Notes: generated by a model not told the origin, from the letters alone. Positions 1 to 8,203 are shown, counted from the first letter of the stretch. The stretch: DNA of 64,000 nt from Phycisphaerales bacterium (GCA_016709445.1 JADJMV010000010.1:124001-188000); one strand, 5' to 3'. Made by a program: numbers and translations.

Positions 1-1
1 C

Positions 2-91
2 CTCGACTCCAGCGCCGATATCAACGGCGACGGCGCTGTCAATACCCTCGACGTCCTCGCCTTCCTCAACCTCTGGAACGCCGGCTGCTGA
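2..91 (+). CDS. C-terminal end of a dockerin-tailed (GC-type) secreted protein, partial
   Basis: Only the last 29 codons lie in the window. They read as a dockerin/EF-hand-like repeat (ADINGDGAVNTLDVLAFLNL) followed by a terminal Trp-Asn-Ala-Gly-Cys and TGA. The same ending closes five other proteins in this window, so this is the tail of a secreted protein of that class, whose N-terminal function cannot be seen. The Asp/Asn spacing resembles calcium-binding dockerin loops. The terminal Cys is a constant feature of the group. Confidence 0.8.
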   Translation, partial: LDSSADINGDGAVNTLDVLAFLNLWNAGC

Positions 92-97
92 CACCCC

Positions 98-475
98 GTG
101 CCACCACCCCATCCCCGCTTCGGGGATGGACTGGTGCAGCCATGTGCAGCCCCCGTGCCACCAGTCCATCCCCGCTTCGGGGATGGACTGGTGCAGTCAT
201 GTGCAGCTCCCTGTGCCACCACCCCATCCCCGCTTCGGAGATGGACCGGTGCAGCCATGTGCAGCCCCCCGTGCCACCCCCAGCCCCCTGGGGGCGGTGC
301 ACCATGAGCCCCGTGCCACCACCCCATCCCCGCTTCGGGGATGGACTGGTGCAGCCATGTGCAGCCCCCCGTGCCACCAGTCCATCCCCGCTTCGGGGAT
401 GGACTGGTGCAGCCATGTGCAGCCCCCCGTGCCACCACCCCATCCCCGCCGCGGAATGAACCGGCGCAGCCGCAC
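98..475. repeat. Seven tandem copies of a 57-58 bp hairpin repeat
   Basis: Copies start with GTGCCACC at 98, 155, 213, 271, 313, 371 and 429. Each good unit carries the perfect inverted repeat CCATCCCCG-CTT-CGGGGATGG and then a conserved ACTGGTGCAGCCATGTGCAG. The copy at 271 is shortened to about 42 bp and has lost the hairpin; the last copy is degenerate. The array begins 6 bp after the stop codon of the dockerin gene. There are no unique spacers. No gene is credible here; the overlapping open frames come from the repeat itself. The remaining bases to 582 show nothing else. Confidence 0.9.
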
Positions 476-582
476 GCAGGACTCCGCCCTCCGAACCAAC
501 CTCCCAGCAAACCTCACGAGCCCCGTCCGTCGCCCCCCGGCCGCGGCGACCCCTTCAACGCCTCGCGCAACGCCGCGCCCCC

Positions 583-1323
583 TCAAGCATCAAACCCCCC
601 ATCGATCTTCAGCCCCGCCCCCGTGATATACGCCCCTTCGGGCCCCGCCAAAAACGCCACCAGCCCCGCCACATCCTCCGCCCTCCCGTAATGGCCCAGC
701 GCCAGCAGCTTCTTCAGCGTCTCCGCGAACGGCCCGTCCGCCGGGTTCATGTCCGTATCGATCGGGCCCGGCTGCACCGTGTTCACCGTGATGCCCCGGG
801 GCCCCAGATCCCGCGCCAGCCCACGCGTAAAGCTCGCCACCGCCCCCTTCGTCATCGCGTACACCGCCCCGCCCGGGAAGGGCATCGAGTCGCTGTTCAC
901 GCTCCCGATCTGGATGATCCGCCCGCCCCGCCCCATGTGCTTGGCCGCCTCACGGCACGCATAGAACACCGCGTGCACATTGATCGCCATGCTCCGCGCA
1001 AACTGCGCATCGCTGAACTCATCGATCGGCGCCAGCTCCGCCACGCCCGCGTTGTTCACCAGGATGTCCAGCCCCCCGAGCCGCTCCACCGTCTCCCGCA
1101 CCGCCCCCTGCACCGCCCCCGCGTCCGCGCTGTCCGCTCGTATCGCAATCGCCCGTCCCCCAGAACCTGCGATCCGACCGACCACCCCCTCCGCCGCCGG
1201 CGCCGAACTCGCATACGTGATCGCCACAGAGGCCCCCTCCGAGGCCAGCCGCTCCGCGATCGCGGCCCCGATGCTCCGAGACCCGCCGGTCACCAACGCC
1301 ACCTTCCCATCCAGCGTCTTCAT
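583..1323 (-). CDS. Short-chain dehydrogenase/reductase (3-oxoacyl-ACP reductase-like)
   Basis: The 246-residue protein has the full classical SDR layout: the NAD(P)-binding TGGSRSIG at residues 12-19, NNAG at 90-93, a catalytic Ser in IIQIGSVNSDS, the Tyr-x-x-x-Lys pair in YAMTKG and the C-terminal signature ITGAGLKIDGGFDA. It probably catalyses an NADPH-dependent carbonyl/alcohol conversion in the cytoplasm; closest family resemblance is to FabG-like reductases, but the substrate cannot be read from the sequence. The start is the ATG preceded by AAGGAGCGCGGC; an upstream in-frame extension is GC-rich shadow. It stands alone, without operon partners. Confidence 0.9.
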   Translation of the reverse strand: MKTLDGKVALVTGGSRSIGAAIAERLASEGASVAITYASSAPAAEGVVGRIAGSGGRAIAIRADSADAGAVQGAVRETVERLGGLDILVNNAGVAELAPIDEFSDAQFARSMAINVHAVFYACREAAKHMGRGGRIIQIGSVNSDSMPFPGGAVYAMTKGAVASFTRGLARDLGPRGITVNTVQPGPIDTDMNPADGPFAETLKKLLALGHYGRAEDVAGLVAFLAGPEGAYITGAGLKIDGGFDA

Positions 1324-1673
1324 GCCGCGCTCCTTGTGCCCCCCGATCCGAGTCGGGCCAAGTCTACAAATGAAACACACCGCAGGCCCCACACCCGCTC
1401 CGGACACATCGCACCGCAACGCCCGGGTGTCGGGTTTCGCGCATCGCCACCCTCCCCGGTCCCGAGCGTCCCGTGCTCTGCGCGAGCCCCCGAGCAGAGG
1501 CCCGCCCTCCTCAAGCATCGAACCCGCCACCGATCCCCCGCGCGCCCGCCAACCACCCGCACCCCGCGTGCGCAACCGACACACCCGCACGCGCACCAGG
1601 GCGTCCACCAAAGAAACAAACCACCGGGAGTCTGGGTGCTCCCGGTGGTGCAGATTGAATACTCAGCCGCGCC
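1324..1673. other. Intergenic region upstream of the SDR gene
   Basis: No gene is supported. The region holds the terminator of the leftward PAPG-tail gene at its right edge. At about 1511-1545 there is a degenerate copy of the SDR gene's own last codons (reverse-strand text GGGTTCGATGCTTGAGG against GGGTTTGATGCTTGAGG), which may be the remnant of a duplicated SDR end. No clear promoter was seen. Confidence 0.5.
1608..1648 (-). terminator. Rho-independent terminator of the first PAPG-tail gene
   Basis: A perfect 10-bp stem CCACCGGGAG/CTCCCGGTGG (1621-1630 with 1639-1648) is followed, in the leftward direction, by TTTGTTTCTTTGG. It sits 26 bp past the stop of the gene at 1674-2291. The neighbouring paralogue has a near-identical structure. 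Confidence 0.85.
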
Positions 1674-2291
1674 TCAGGCCCGGCGCCGCCGCGCCGCCAC
1701 CAGGCCCCCAAGAACAAGCAGGGCCGCGGAGCCCGGCGCCGGCACCGAGCGGGTAAACACCCGAACCTGCTCGAGGTTGTTCAGCGGGCTCACCGTCGAG
1801 AACTGGAATGAGAGCACGTTGCCGCTGATCGACACGAAGTCAGACCCCGTCCAGTTGTTGAAACCCCGCAGCGAGAGCGTGGTGGGATACACCGTCCCCG
1901 TGGTCGCGGCCGAGTCCGAAAGATCCAGGTTCGTATCCGAATACTGCACGGCCATGATCGTGCCGCTGAATGTCACCGTCCCGGTATAGATCGCCCCCGG
2001 CACACCGTCCAGGTGAATGAAGTGCGAGTCCGCCAGGCCGCTGAGAAACCCCGGCACCGGGCTGAAGCTGCTGCTGGGGCTCGTCCCGAGGCCCACCGGC
2101 ATCCCCGAGAGCGTGATCGCCGCCTGCTCGTCCCACGCCCACACGTTCTGCGCCACCAACGCACCGGGCAGCGCACTCGGGGGCGCGCCGATCTGCGTGC
2201 ACTGGCCCGATGTCGAGACGATCGAGGCCTCGGCCGAGCCCGCAGCCAGCACAACAAGAACAGACAGCGACAACATGGAAGCAAGCTTCAT
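1674..2291 (-). CDS. Secreted protein with PAPG-type PEP-CTERM sorting tail (paralogue 1)
   Basis: The 205-residue protein has a signal peptide (MKLASMLSLSVLVVLAAGSA) and ends in VPAPGSAALLVLGGLVAARR plus basic residues: motif, transmembrane stretch, basic tail, as in PEP-CTERM proteins that exosortases recognise. The motif reads PAPG instead of PEP. The central domain (DSHFIHLDGVPG, FNNWTGSDFV) is not recognised. A close paralogue lies immediately upstream at 2594-3208. The ATG at 2291 follows GAAGGG at good spacing; an in-frame GTG three codons earlier is less likely. An exosortase gene is present at 20949-22759, consistent with anchoring or release at the cell surface. Confidence 0.85.
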   Translation of the reverse strand: MKLASMLSLSVLVVLAAGSAEASIVSTSGQCTQIGAPPSALPGALVAQNVWAWDEQAAITLSGMPVGLGTSPSSSFSPVPGFLSGLADSHFIHLDGVPGAIYTGTVTFSGTIMAVQYSDTNLDLSDSAATTGTVYPTTLSLRGFNNWTGSDFVSISGNVLSFQFSTVSPLNNLEQVRVFTRSVPAPGSAALLVLGGLVAARRRRA

Positions 2292-2529
2292 GGGACACAC
2301 CCTTCACTCTCGAGGTGCCTCCCCCTGCCAGCCCGGAACACCCGGTTCTGCGTCAAGGTCGGGCGAGTCGGGCCGCGGCTTCCCGCGGCCTCCACCTTCT
2401 CAGCGCCGACCGCGACGCCCACTCACGCAATCCTCGCCAAAGATGCTCCACCAACCCCCGAGGCTCCCCGGCCGCAAACCCGGCCCCGCCCGACGGCGTG
2501 CCCAGCCCCGGCGCAGATCGACCGAACCC

Positions 2530-2567
2530 AAAACGACAACCACCGGGGGCTCCCACACCCCCGGTGG
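2530..2567 (-). terminator. Rho-independent terminator of the second PAPG-tail gene
   Basis: A 10-bp perfect stem CCACCGGGGG/CCCCCGGTGG (2540-2549 with 2558-2567) is followed leftward by GTTGTCGTTTTGG. It matches the terminator of the paralogue at 1608-1648, so gene and terminator were duplicated together. The rest of the 302-bp gap from 2292 to 2593 shows nothing else. Confidence 0.85.
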
Positions 2568-2593
2568 CCTCGGTTGGAGAAGGTCCATCCGCC

Positions 2594-3208
2594 TCAGGCC
2601 CGGCGCCGCCTCGACACGACCAGCCCGCCCAGCCCCAGCAGCGCCACAGAACCCGGCGCGGGGACCGCATGCGTGAACACCCGAACCTGCTCCAGGTCCG
2701 GCTGCCCCGCGCACGTGAGCTGAAACGTCAGCAGGCTCCCGTTGATGTCCACGAAATCCGAGCCGGTCCAGTTGTTGAACCCCCGCCCCGGAAGCGAAGT
2801 CGGATACGCCGTCCCCGTCGTCACCAGCGCGTCGCTCAGGTCCAGGCTCGCGTCCCGATACTGCACCGCCAGGATCGGCTTGTTGAACGTCACCGTCCCC
2901 GTGATCACCGTGCCCGGCACACCGTCGAAGTGGATGAAGTGCGAGTCCACGTTCGCCGTCAACAGCCCGGGAATCGGGAAGAAGCTGTTCGACGGATTCG
3001 TGGACAGCTCCACCGGCATGCTCGTGAGCGACACGTTCGTCTGCTCGTCCCACGCCCACGCGTTGAACGCCGTCAGAGCGCCCGGAAACGCGCTCGCCGG
3101 GGCGGCGATCTGCGTGCACATCCCGCTGGTGGAAACGATCGACGCCTCCGCCGATCCGGCGGCCAGGGCAACGAGCACAGACAACGACAGACCGGAAGCA
3201 AGCTTCAT
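2594..3208 (-). CDS. Secreted protein with PAPG-type PEP-CTERM sorting tail (paralogue 2)
   Basis: The 204-residue protein is clearly homologous to the one at 1674-2291 along its whole length: same signal peptide start (MKLAS), same DSHFIHFDGVPG and FNNWTGSDFV blocks, same tail (VPAPGSVALLGLGGL then basic residues). The DNA around the start codon (GGTGTGTCCCATGAAGCTTGC) is also shared, so the leader was duplicated with the gene. The start ATG follows AAAGG at 8 nt. The role is unknown; the tail predicts processing by an exosortase. Each copy has its own terminator, so the two are probably transcribed separately. Confidence 0.85.
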   Translation of the reverse strand: MKLASGLSLSVLVALAAGSAEASIVSTSGMCTQIAAPASAFPGALTAFNAWAWDEQTNVSLTSMPVELSTNPSNSFFPIPGLLTANVDSHFIHFDGVPGTVITGTVTFNKPILAVQYRDASLDLSDALVTTGTAYPTSLPGRGFNNWTGSDFVDINGSLLTFQLTCAGQPDLEQVRVFTHAVPAPGSVALLGLGGLVVSRRRRA

Positions 3209-3377
3209 GGGACACACCTTTCCGTGTGAGGGGGCCTCCCCCCGCCGGCCCGGAACTCCCGGTGCCGCGACAAGGTCGGGCAGAGCAAACCGCGGCTTCC
3301 CGCGGCCTCCACCTCCCAAGCGCCCTCCGCCCCGACAACTCACGCTCCGAACTGCAGATTCTCTCCACCCCACCCCC

Positions 3378-3706
3378 CGGGTGCCGTGGTCCGAGCGAGC
3401 CCCCGAGCGAAGGCCACGCGGCCCCAATCCTGCCTCGACGAGCCGGGTGCCGTGGTCTGAGCGAGTCCCCGAGCGAAGGCCACGAACCCCGCCCCAACCT
3501 CCACGCCAACGGCGTGACAAAGCCCCAGCCCAGGGCAGAGCGCAGCGCCGCCCTGGGAAGACTCATTCCCCGTCCCGCAGCCCTGAAGGGGCGCCGCATC
3601 TCCGTCAACATTCGCCCGCCCAATCCCGCTCCGCCGCGCCGGGTGCCGCGGTCTGAGCGAGTCCCCGAGCGAAGGCCACGAGGCCCCAGTCCTGCCTCGA
3701 CGAGCC
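3378..3706. repeat. Three copies of a dispersed repeat (unit A)
   Basis: Copies lie at about 3378-3443, 3444-3486 (short) and 3639-3706. The core is GGTGCCGTGGTCTGAGCGAG followed by TCCCCGAGCGAAGGCCACG; the long copies continue into CCCCAATCCTGCCTCGACGA. A further relative of the second half is at 54830-54863. The mosaic arrangement with unit B suggests a composite dispersed element rather than a simple tandem repeat. Confidence 0.75.
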
Positions 3707-3790
3707 CCGAGCGCCAGCTCGGGAACCTTCCACGCCAACGGCGTGCCATAACCCCAGCCCAGGGCAAAGCGCAGCGCCGCCCTGGGAAGG
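3501..3790. repeat. Two copies of a second dispersed repeat (unit B)
   Basis: Two approximately 60-bp copies lie at 3501-3560 and 3730-3790. Both read CCACGCCAACGGCGTG, a short variable part, then CCCCAGCCCAGGGC and GCAGCGCCGCCCTGGGAAG. The first block is an inverted repeat (ACGCCAACGGCGT), and CCAGGGC/GCCCTGG can also pair, so the unit may fold. It alternates with unit A. Confidence 0.7.
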
Positions 3791-3929
3791 GTCTCCATCC
3801 CCAATCCCCCGCAATGTCCATCCGAAGTCGCGCCCTGTGCGCTACATCGTGAACCTGCGCCCCCCCGCGCTTCCCGATCCGCCCCGCCCCGCGCACAATG
3901 GGGCAGAGAGCCGCACCGAAGGGGACACC

Positions 3930-4403
3930 ATGGATCCGCACACCCCCGTCACCGACCCGACCGATCGCGACGCCCCCATCCGGCAACCCATCCCGCCCAC
4001 CCCGGCCGCCATCCGAGCCATCCTCGACGACTACCTCCGCGGCCAGCTCCCCCTCAGCGACCTCGCCCCCGCCCACAACCTCCCCGTCCGCGCCCTCCTC
4101 GCCCAGCTCGACGAGCCCGACACCGACGAGCTGCTCGAAGAACTCACCCGACACGCCGAGCTCCACGCCCGCCGCACCGCCGCCCTCGCACGAGCCGTCG
4201 CGATCGCCAAGCTCACCGAGATCATCCGCGACGACCCCGCGTACTCCGCGCACCTCAGCCCCGCGCTCCTGGTCCGCAACCGCGAAACCACGCGCAAGGC
4301 CGCCGCACTCCTCGAGCGCATCACCAGACCTCCCAAGCCGATCTCCGCGCTGAAGGACGCCCCGTCCGACGACTCGGCCTCGAAAGAGCCCCCGCCCGAC
4401 GCC
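3930..4403 (+). CDS. Unrecognised small helical protein; no in-frame stop before the convergent gene
   Basis: The ATG at 3930 follows GAAGGGGACACC. About 158 codons look genuinely coding: a Pro/Thr-rich leader, then AAIRAILDDYLRGQLPLSDL and a Leu/Ala/Arg-rich helical region that resembles a helix-turn-helix or small DNA-binding fold, then a Pro/Ser/Asp-rich end. I do not recognise the family. The frame has no stop until 5636, but past 4403 it is only the antisense of the well-conserved DUF2961 gene. The end given here is therefore the point where that gene's stop codon is met. A one-base shift near 4380-4450 would end the protein at 4453. Confidence 0.5.
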
Positions 4404-6032
4404 TCAGCGCTCGACCCGCTTCCCATTTCGCGCGTCCTCGACGAGGTGCATGATCGGCCTCGCGCCCGCCTCGGGCCGGGGGCCGCGATTGTCCGTAGCC
4501 CCGGGCCGGGCGTACCAGAAGGTCACGGCCGAATACCCGAGCTGGTTCCAGGGGTTCCGGATGTCCGTCCCGAACGACGACTCCATGTCGAACCGGAGGC
4601 GCCGCTGGAACGGGAGCGCGTCAAGGCTCCGGCTGCGCGTGCAGATGTTGAATCCCAGCGTCGTCCCGTCGATCCCGCCGACTCGGACATTCGCGAGGAA
4701 CGGAACGGCGAACTCATCGCGGCGGGTGGGGATCTCGCCGCCGGCCCAGCCGTAATAGTCCTCGGTGCCCGTCCCGAAGATCGAGGGAAACCCGGCCTCC
4801 CAGTCCCCGTCGACATAGACCTTCTCGTCCCCCTCGCCCCACCAGGTGTGGGCCTGAGGGTTGAGCACGGTCCACGCGTCCCCGACATACACCCCGCGCC
4901 CCGAGATATCGACGAAGTTCCAGTCGCTGAAGGGAGTCCCCGGGACGACATCATCGGGTCGCCACCCGGCGTGGAAGTGCATCGACCGATCGTCCCACTC
5001 CCAGCGGTCCGTCGTGACCCCGACCTCAACCTCGACGCCATCCCCGCCGCAGAGCACCAGCCGCACCCGCGCCTCCCGCTCGAACGGCATCACCCACCGG
5101 CACTCGAACTCCCCATCCTCGCGCACCGAACGCTCCCAGGTCTCGAAAGCATGGATCGAGTCGGCGCAGCAGAAGAAATCGCCCAGCGGGCACCACACGC
5201 ACGGCTCCCCATCGAACTCCATCCCGATCGCCAGCCGCCGCAGGATGCTCGGGTCACCGACCGCCCCCGGCGCCCGGATCAACAACCCGCGCAACGCCCC
5301 CGCCCCGGCGGGCAGGCCCACCTCCAAGTCGCGGCCCACCTCGACCCTCCCCGCGATCCGCTCGGGCCCGTCGGTGTGAGGATGCCCGACCAGCCGACCA
5401 CCCACCTCCCGGAGCACTCCCGCCAACCCATCCAGCCCCGCGCGGGAGAAGCTCTCGACCCTGGTCCCCGCCTCATAAGCGCGCGAGTTGATGGCGTAGT
5501 AGAAGGGCCGCCCCGTCATCGTCACCCGGCACCCCTTCTCGAAGGGGATCGGCAGATACAGATCGCCCGCCCGGGCCGTCGCGACGGCGAACGGCGCGCC
5601 GACCGAGCCCTCGCCGCGCACCAGCTTGATCAATGACTCGTCGATCACCGGCGTCGCCGAGCCGTCCAGGTACACCCGCACGCTCGGCCCAATGTGCTCG
5701 TTGAGGTCGTAGTAGAAGTACGGAGTCCAGAGCCGCGTGAGGCATCCCGGCCCATCCTGCTCCATGATCACCCACTCGGTCCGGCCGCCGACACGCTCCT
5801 CGCGGATGAACCCCGTCCCATCGCTGTCGGCAAACCACCCCGGAGCGTCGCGATGCACCGACTCGCGGTTATAGCTCGAGGCTTGCAGCGTGCGGTACGA
5901 TGGCTCCGGCCACCGCGCCACCGCATCGCGATCCGTCATCTCTTCGAGCAGCGACCGCATGGTCACAGTCTGCCCGAGCGATGCCGCCGCGATGCACGCC
6001 CCGCACACTCCGCCAACCAATGGATGATGCAT
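4404..6032 (-). CDS. DUF2961 / GH172-family glycoside hydrolase, probably secreted
   Basis: The 542-residue protein matches the DUF2961 family, now classed as glycoside hydrolase family 172, whose studied members act on fructofuranosyl or arabinofuranosyl linkages. Supporting segments are GPGCLTRLWTPYFYYDLNEH (acidic/aromatic N-terminal block), PFYYAINSRAY, SDWNFVDISGRGVYVGDAWT and FGTGTEDYYGWAGG; the Glu in GTEDYY is a likely catalytic residue by family analogy. The chosen ATG at 6032 gives a short hydrophobic leader (MHHPLVGGVCGACIAAASLG) that could be a signal peptide, with GAGG just before it. The gene converges on the small gene at 3930, and their ends overlap in antisense. Confidence 0.85.
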   Translation of the reverse strand: MHHPLVGGVCGACIAAASLGQTVTMRSLLEEMTDRDAVARWPEPSYRTLQASSYNRESVHRDAPGWFADSDGTGFIREERVGGRTEWVIMEQDGPGCLTRLWTPYFYYDLNEHIGPSVRVYLDGSATPVIDESLIKLVRGEGSVGAPFAVATARAGDLYLPIPFEKGCRVTMTGRPFYYAINSRAYEAGTRVESFSRAGLDGLAGVLREVGGRLVGHPHTDGPERIAGRVEVGRDLEVGLPAGAGALRGLLIRAPGAVGDPSILRRLAIGMEFDGEPCVWCPLGDFFCCADSIHAFETWERSVREDGEFECRWVMPFEREARVRLVLCGGDGVEVEVGVTTDRWEWDDRSMHFHAGWRPDDVVPGTPFSDWNFVDISGRGVYVGDAWTVLNPQAHTWWGEGDEKVYVDGDWEAGFPSIFGTGTEDYYGWAGGEIPTRRDEFAVPFLANVRVGGIDGTTLGFNICTRSRSLDALPFQRRLRFDMESSFGTDIRNPWNQLGYSAVTFWYARPGATDNRGPRPEAGARPIMHLVEDARNGKRVER

Positions 6033-6173
6033 CCCTCGACTCCCGGGCGATCCGCACACCGGCGAGACATCCGCCGCGTCGGAGCGGGCGCGTGCCGCAT
6101 CCTACAGACGCGCTCCCCCGCCCGCCCCGCGATCGCCCGGCTCGGCGCCGGGTCCTTCCGGTATGCTCCCCGC

Positions 6174-7289
6174 ATGCTCCACACCACCCGCCGCCTCGCG
6201 GCCCTCGTCGGTTGCTCGCTCGCCCTCTCCGTCACCGCCGCGATCGCCCAGCCCGACGCCGACGCGATCGGATCGGCCCGCGGAGCCCGCATCGCGGTGC
6301 CCATGCCCGCCGACCCCGCCGACCGCCCGACCCTTATCTATCTGGCCGCCGGCCTCTCCGACGAGCAACTCGCCGAGCTCCGCACCCTCGCCCCCAATGT
6401 CCGTGTGCTCCTGGCCCCCTCGCGCCAGGACGCCATGCAGCACGCCGGCGAGGTGCAGGGCGTTGACGGCCGATTCGCGAGCCCCGAGTTCATCGCCGCC
6501 GCGCCCCACCTCAGCTGGGTGCAGTCCCCCTCCGCCGGCGTGGACCGCTACCTGGGCAACAAGGCCCTGATGGAGAACGACGCCATCGTCCTGACCAACA
6601 TGCGCGCCGTGCATGGCCCAGCGATCGCCGACCACGCCTTCGCCATGCTCCTCACGCTCACCCGCAACCTCCGCGAGTACGAGCGCGACCAGGCCGCCGG
6701 GCGGTGGGGCGGCGACGCCGACGGGCCGCGGGCCGTCGCCCTGCAGGGCAAGACCATGTTTGTGATCGGCCTCGGCGGCATCGGCGCCGAGATCGCCCAG
6801 CGCGCCCACGGCTTCGGCATGCGCGTCATCGCCTCACGCCGCTCCGACGCCCCCTCCCCCGACTACATCGACCACGTCGGCAAGCCCGAGGACCTGCTCG
6901 CCATGCTCCCCGAGGCCGACGTAGTCGCGGTGTGCGTGCCGCTCACACCCGAAACACGCGGCATGATCGACGCCAAGGCATTCGCCGCAATGAAGGACGG
7001 AGCCTACATCATCAATATCGCCCGGGGCCCCATCGTGGAGACCGACGCGCTGATCCACGCCCTCAAATCCGGCCACCTCGCCGGCGCCTGTCTCGACGTG
7101 ACCGACCCCGAACCCCTCCCCCCGGGGCACGCCCTCTGGTCACTCCCCAACGTCATCATCACGCCGCACGTCGCCTCCGATGCGCCCCAGACCCAGGAAC
7201 GCTGGTGGGCGCTCTTCCGCGAGAATGTCCGCCGGTTCGGCGCCGGCGAGCCGCTGCTCAACACCGTCGACAAACAGGCGGGATACTGA
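6174..7289 (+). CDS. D-isomer-specific 2-hydroxyacid dehydrogenase with signal peptide
   Basis: The 371-residue protein has the C-terminal NAD-binding domain of the D-2-hydroxyacid dehydrogenase family: GLGGIG at about 199-204, the catalytic Arg in NIARGP (about 283), the Glu in DPEPLP and the His in TPHVAS (about 331). It therefore probably reduces a 2-keto acid or oxidises a D-2-hydroxyacid with NAD(H). Unusually, the N-terminus (MLHTTRRLAALVGCSLALSVTAAIAQ) looks like a full cleavable signal peptide, which would place an NAD-dependent enzyme outside the cytoplasm. It is divergent from the DUF2961 gene. Confidence 0.88.
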   Translation: MLHTTRRLAALVGCSLALSVTAAIAQPDADAIGSARGARIAVPMPADPADRPTLIYLAAGLSDEQLAELRTLAPNVRVLLAPSRQDAMQHAGEVQGVDGRFASPEFIAAAPHLSWVQSPSAGVDRYLGNKALMENDAIVLTNMRAVHGPAIADHAFAMLLTLTRNLREYERDQAAGRWGGDADGPRAVALQGKTMFVIGLGGIGAEIAQRAHGFGMRVIASRRSDAPSPDYIDHVGKPEDLLAMLPEADVVAVCVPLTPETRGMIDAKAFAAMKDGAYIINIARGPIVETDALIHALKSGHLAGACLDVTDPEPLPPGHALWSLPNVIITPHVASDAPQTQERWWALFRENVRRFGAGEPLLNTVDKQAGY

Positions 7290-7322
7290 AAAAAGACACG
7301 GCCCGCTCCGGAGAGCGGGCCG
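7289..7322 (-). terminator. Terminator between convergent genes
   Basis: A perfect 10-bp stem CGGCCCGCTC/GAGCGGGCCG (7299-7308 with 7313-7322) has a CGGA loop. Read leftward it is followed by GTGTCTTTTTTC, so it best serves the PAPG-tail gene at 7349. The hairpin could also help stop the rightward dehydrogenase gene. Confidence 0.85.
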
Positions 7323-7348
7323 CGCAGGGGACGATCTTGAGGCAACGA

Positions 7349-8029
7349 TCAGCGACGACGACGCGTCGCGGCCAGACCGCCAAGCCCGAGCAGCGCGAGC
7401 GCGCCGGGGGCCGGGACGATCTGATTGATGCCGGGGGTGCCGCCCTCGGTGGTGCCGTCGGCAAGAAGAGTCGTATCGAAGTAGAGGAACACCGCGCCGC
7501 CGACCGCATCGGTGCGGGCGAAGCCGGCCGGGAGGTTCGCGCCATCGGGGCCGACCGACAGGTTCGGCGAGTACGCCGTACCCGCGCGGTTGGGCGAGTC
7601 GCCCGCGCCGCCGTCGGACACGAAGACCGAGTCCATCGGGTTGGAGCCCGCGTCCGTGAGGATCGCGGTGTAGGAGCTGTTCTCGACGGAGTTGTCACCC
7701 CAGGACTGATTGAAGGAGTAGGGCGGGCTGGGGAAGCCGCTCTGCGCCAGGCCGTTGCCGATGACGTACACCTCGCCGGGGTTCAGGACAGCCGCACCGA
7801 AGACGTGCGGCGAACCGCCGTCCGCGCCGCCGTAGCTGCCGCCGGCATCGCTGTCCCAAAGCTCGAGCGTCCAGCCAGTGATATCCACCGGGGAGGCGCC
7901 CAGGTTGGCGATCTCGACGTACTCCCAGTCGGTCCCGGAAGTGCTCCCGAGGATCTCGCTGATCACAACATCCGCATTCGCCGCAGCAGCAATGCCCGCG
8001 ACGGCCGCAATGGCAGCCAAAGTCCGCAT
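7349..8029 (-). CDS. Lamin-tail-domain protein with PAPG-type PEP-CTERM tail
   Basis: The 226-residue protein has a signal peptide (MRTLAAIAAVAGIAAAANA), then a lamin-tail-like domain (VVISEILGSTSGTDWEYVEI, ITGWTLELWD, LNPGEVYVIG). It ends in VPAPGALALLGLGGLAATRR plus basic residues, the third PAPG sorting tail in the window. Lamin-tail domains occur widely in secreted bacterial proteins and their role there is poorly known. The ATG follows AGGAGA at 8 nt. A strong terminator lies 27 bp beyond the stop. Confidence 0.88.
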   Translation of the reverse strand: MRTLAAIAAVAGIAAAANADVVISEILGSTSGTDWEYVEIANLGASPVDITGWTLELWDSDAGGSYGGADGGSPHVFGAAVLNPGEVYVIGNGLAQSGFPSPPYSFNQSWGDNSVENSSYTAILTDAGSNPMDSVFVSDGGAGDSPNRAGTAYSPNLSVGPDGANLPAGFARTDAVGGAVFLYFDTTLLADGTTEGGTPGINQIVPAPGALALLGLGGLAATRRRR

Positions 8030-8203
8030 GTCTGGTCTCCTGTCTCTCTTCCGCAAGGGGCTCTCTGTCACTCCGTGACGGCTCGCCGTCGTGGGCATTG
8101 TGGCAGCCTCGGAGCAGCCTGTCCAGTCGCGGGGCGCAGCCCCTGCGCGAAGAGAGCGCAAAGCCCTGGGAATCCCGGGTTTGGGTCGGAGCGGGCCCGC
8201 GCG

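Larger units (their letters stand above)
3209..3929. other. 720-bp non-coding stretch with two kinds of dispersed repeat
   Basis: Apart from the repeats listed separately, this stretch shows no credible gene; the open frames through it have repeat-derived, Arg/Gly/Pro-rich translations. It lies between the leftward PAPG-tail genes and the rightward small gene at 3930, so it must contain the promoters of both, but none is obvious. Confidence 0.6.

Noticed and set aside
98..475. CRISPR-like regular repeats
   Set aside because: The units are contiguous with no unique spacers between them, and no cas genes are nearby. It is a tandem hairpin repeat.
1511..1717. Short leftward open frame ending GGGFDA
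   Set aside because: Too short and without a start context; only its last codons resemble the SDR end.
4404..5636. Extension of the small gene at 3930 to its formal stop
   Set aside because: The added 410 residues are the exact antisense of conserved DUF2961 segments, with no domain of their own.
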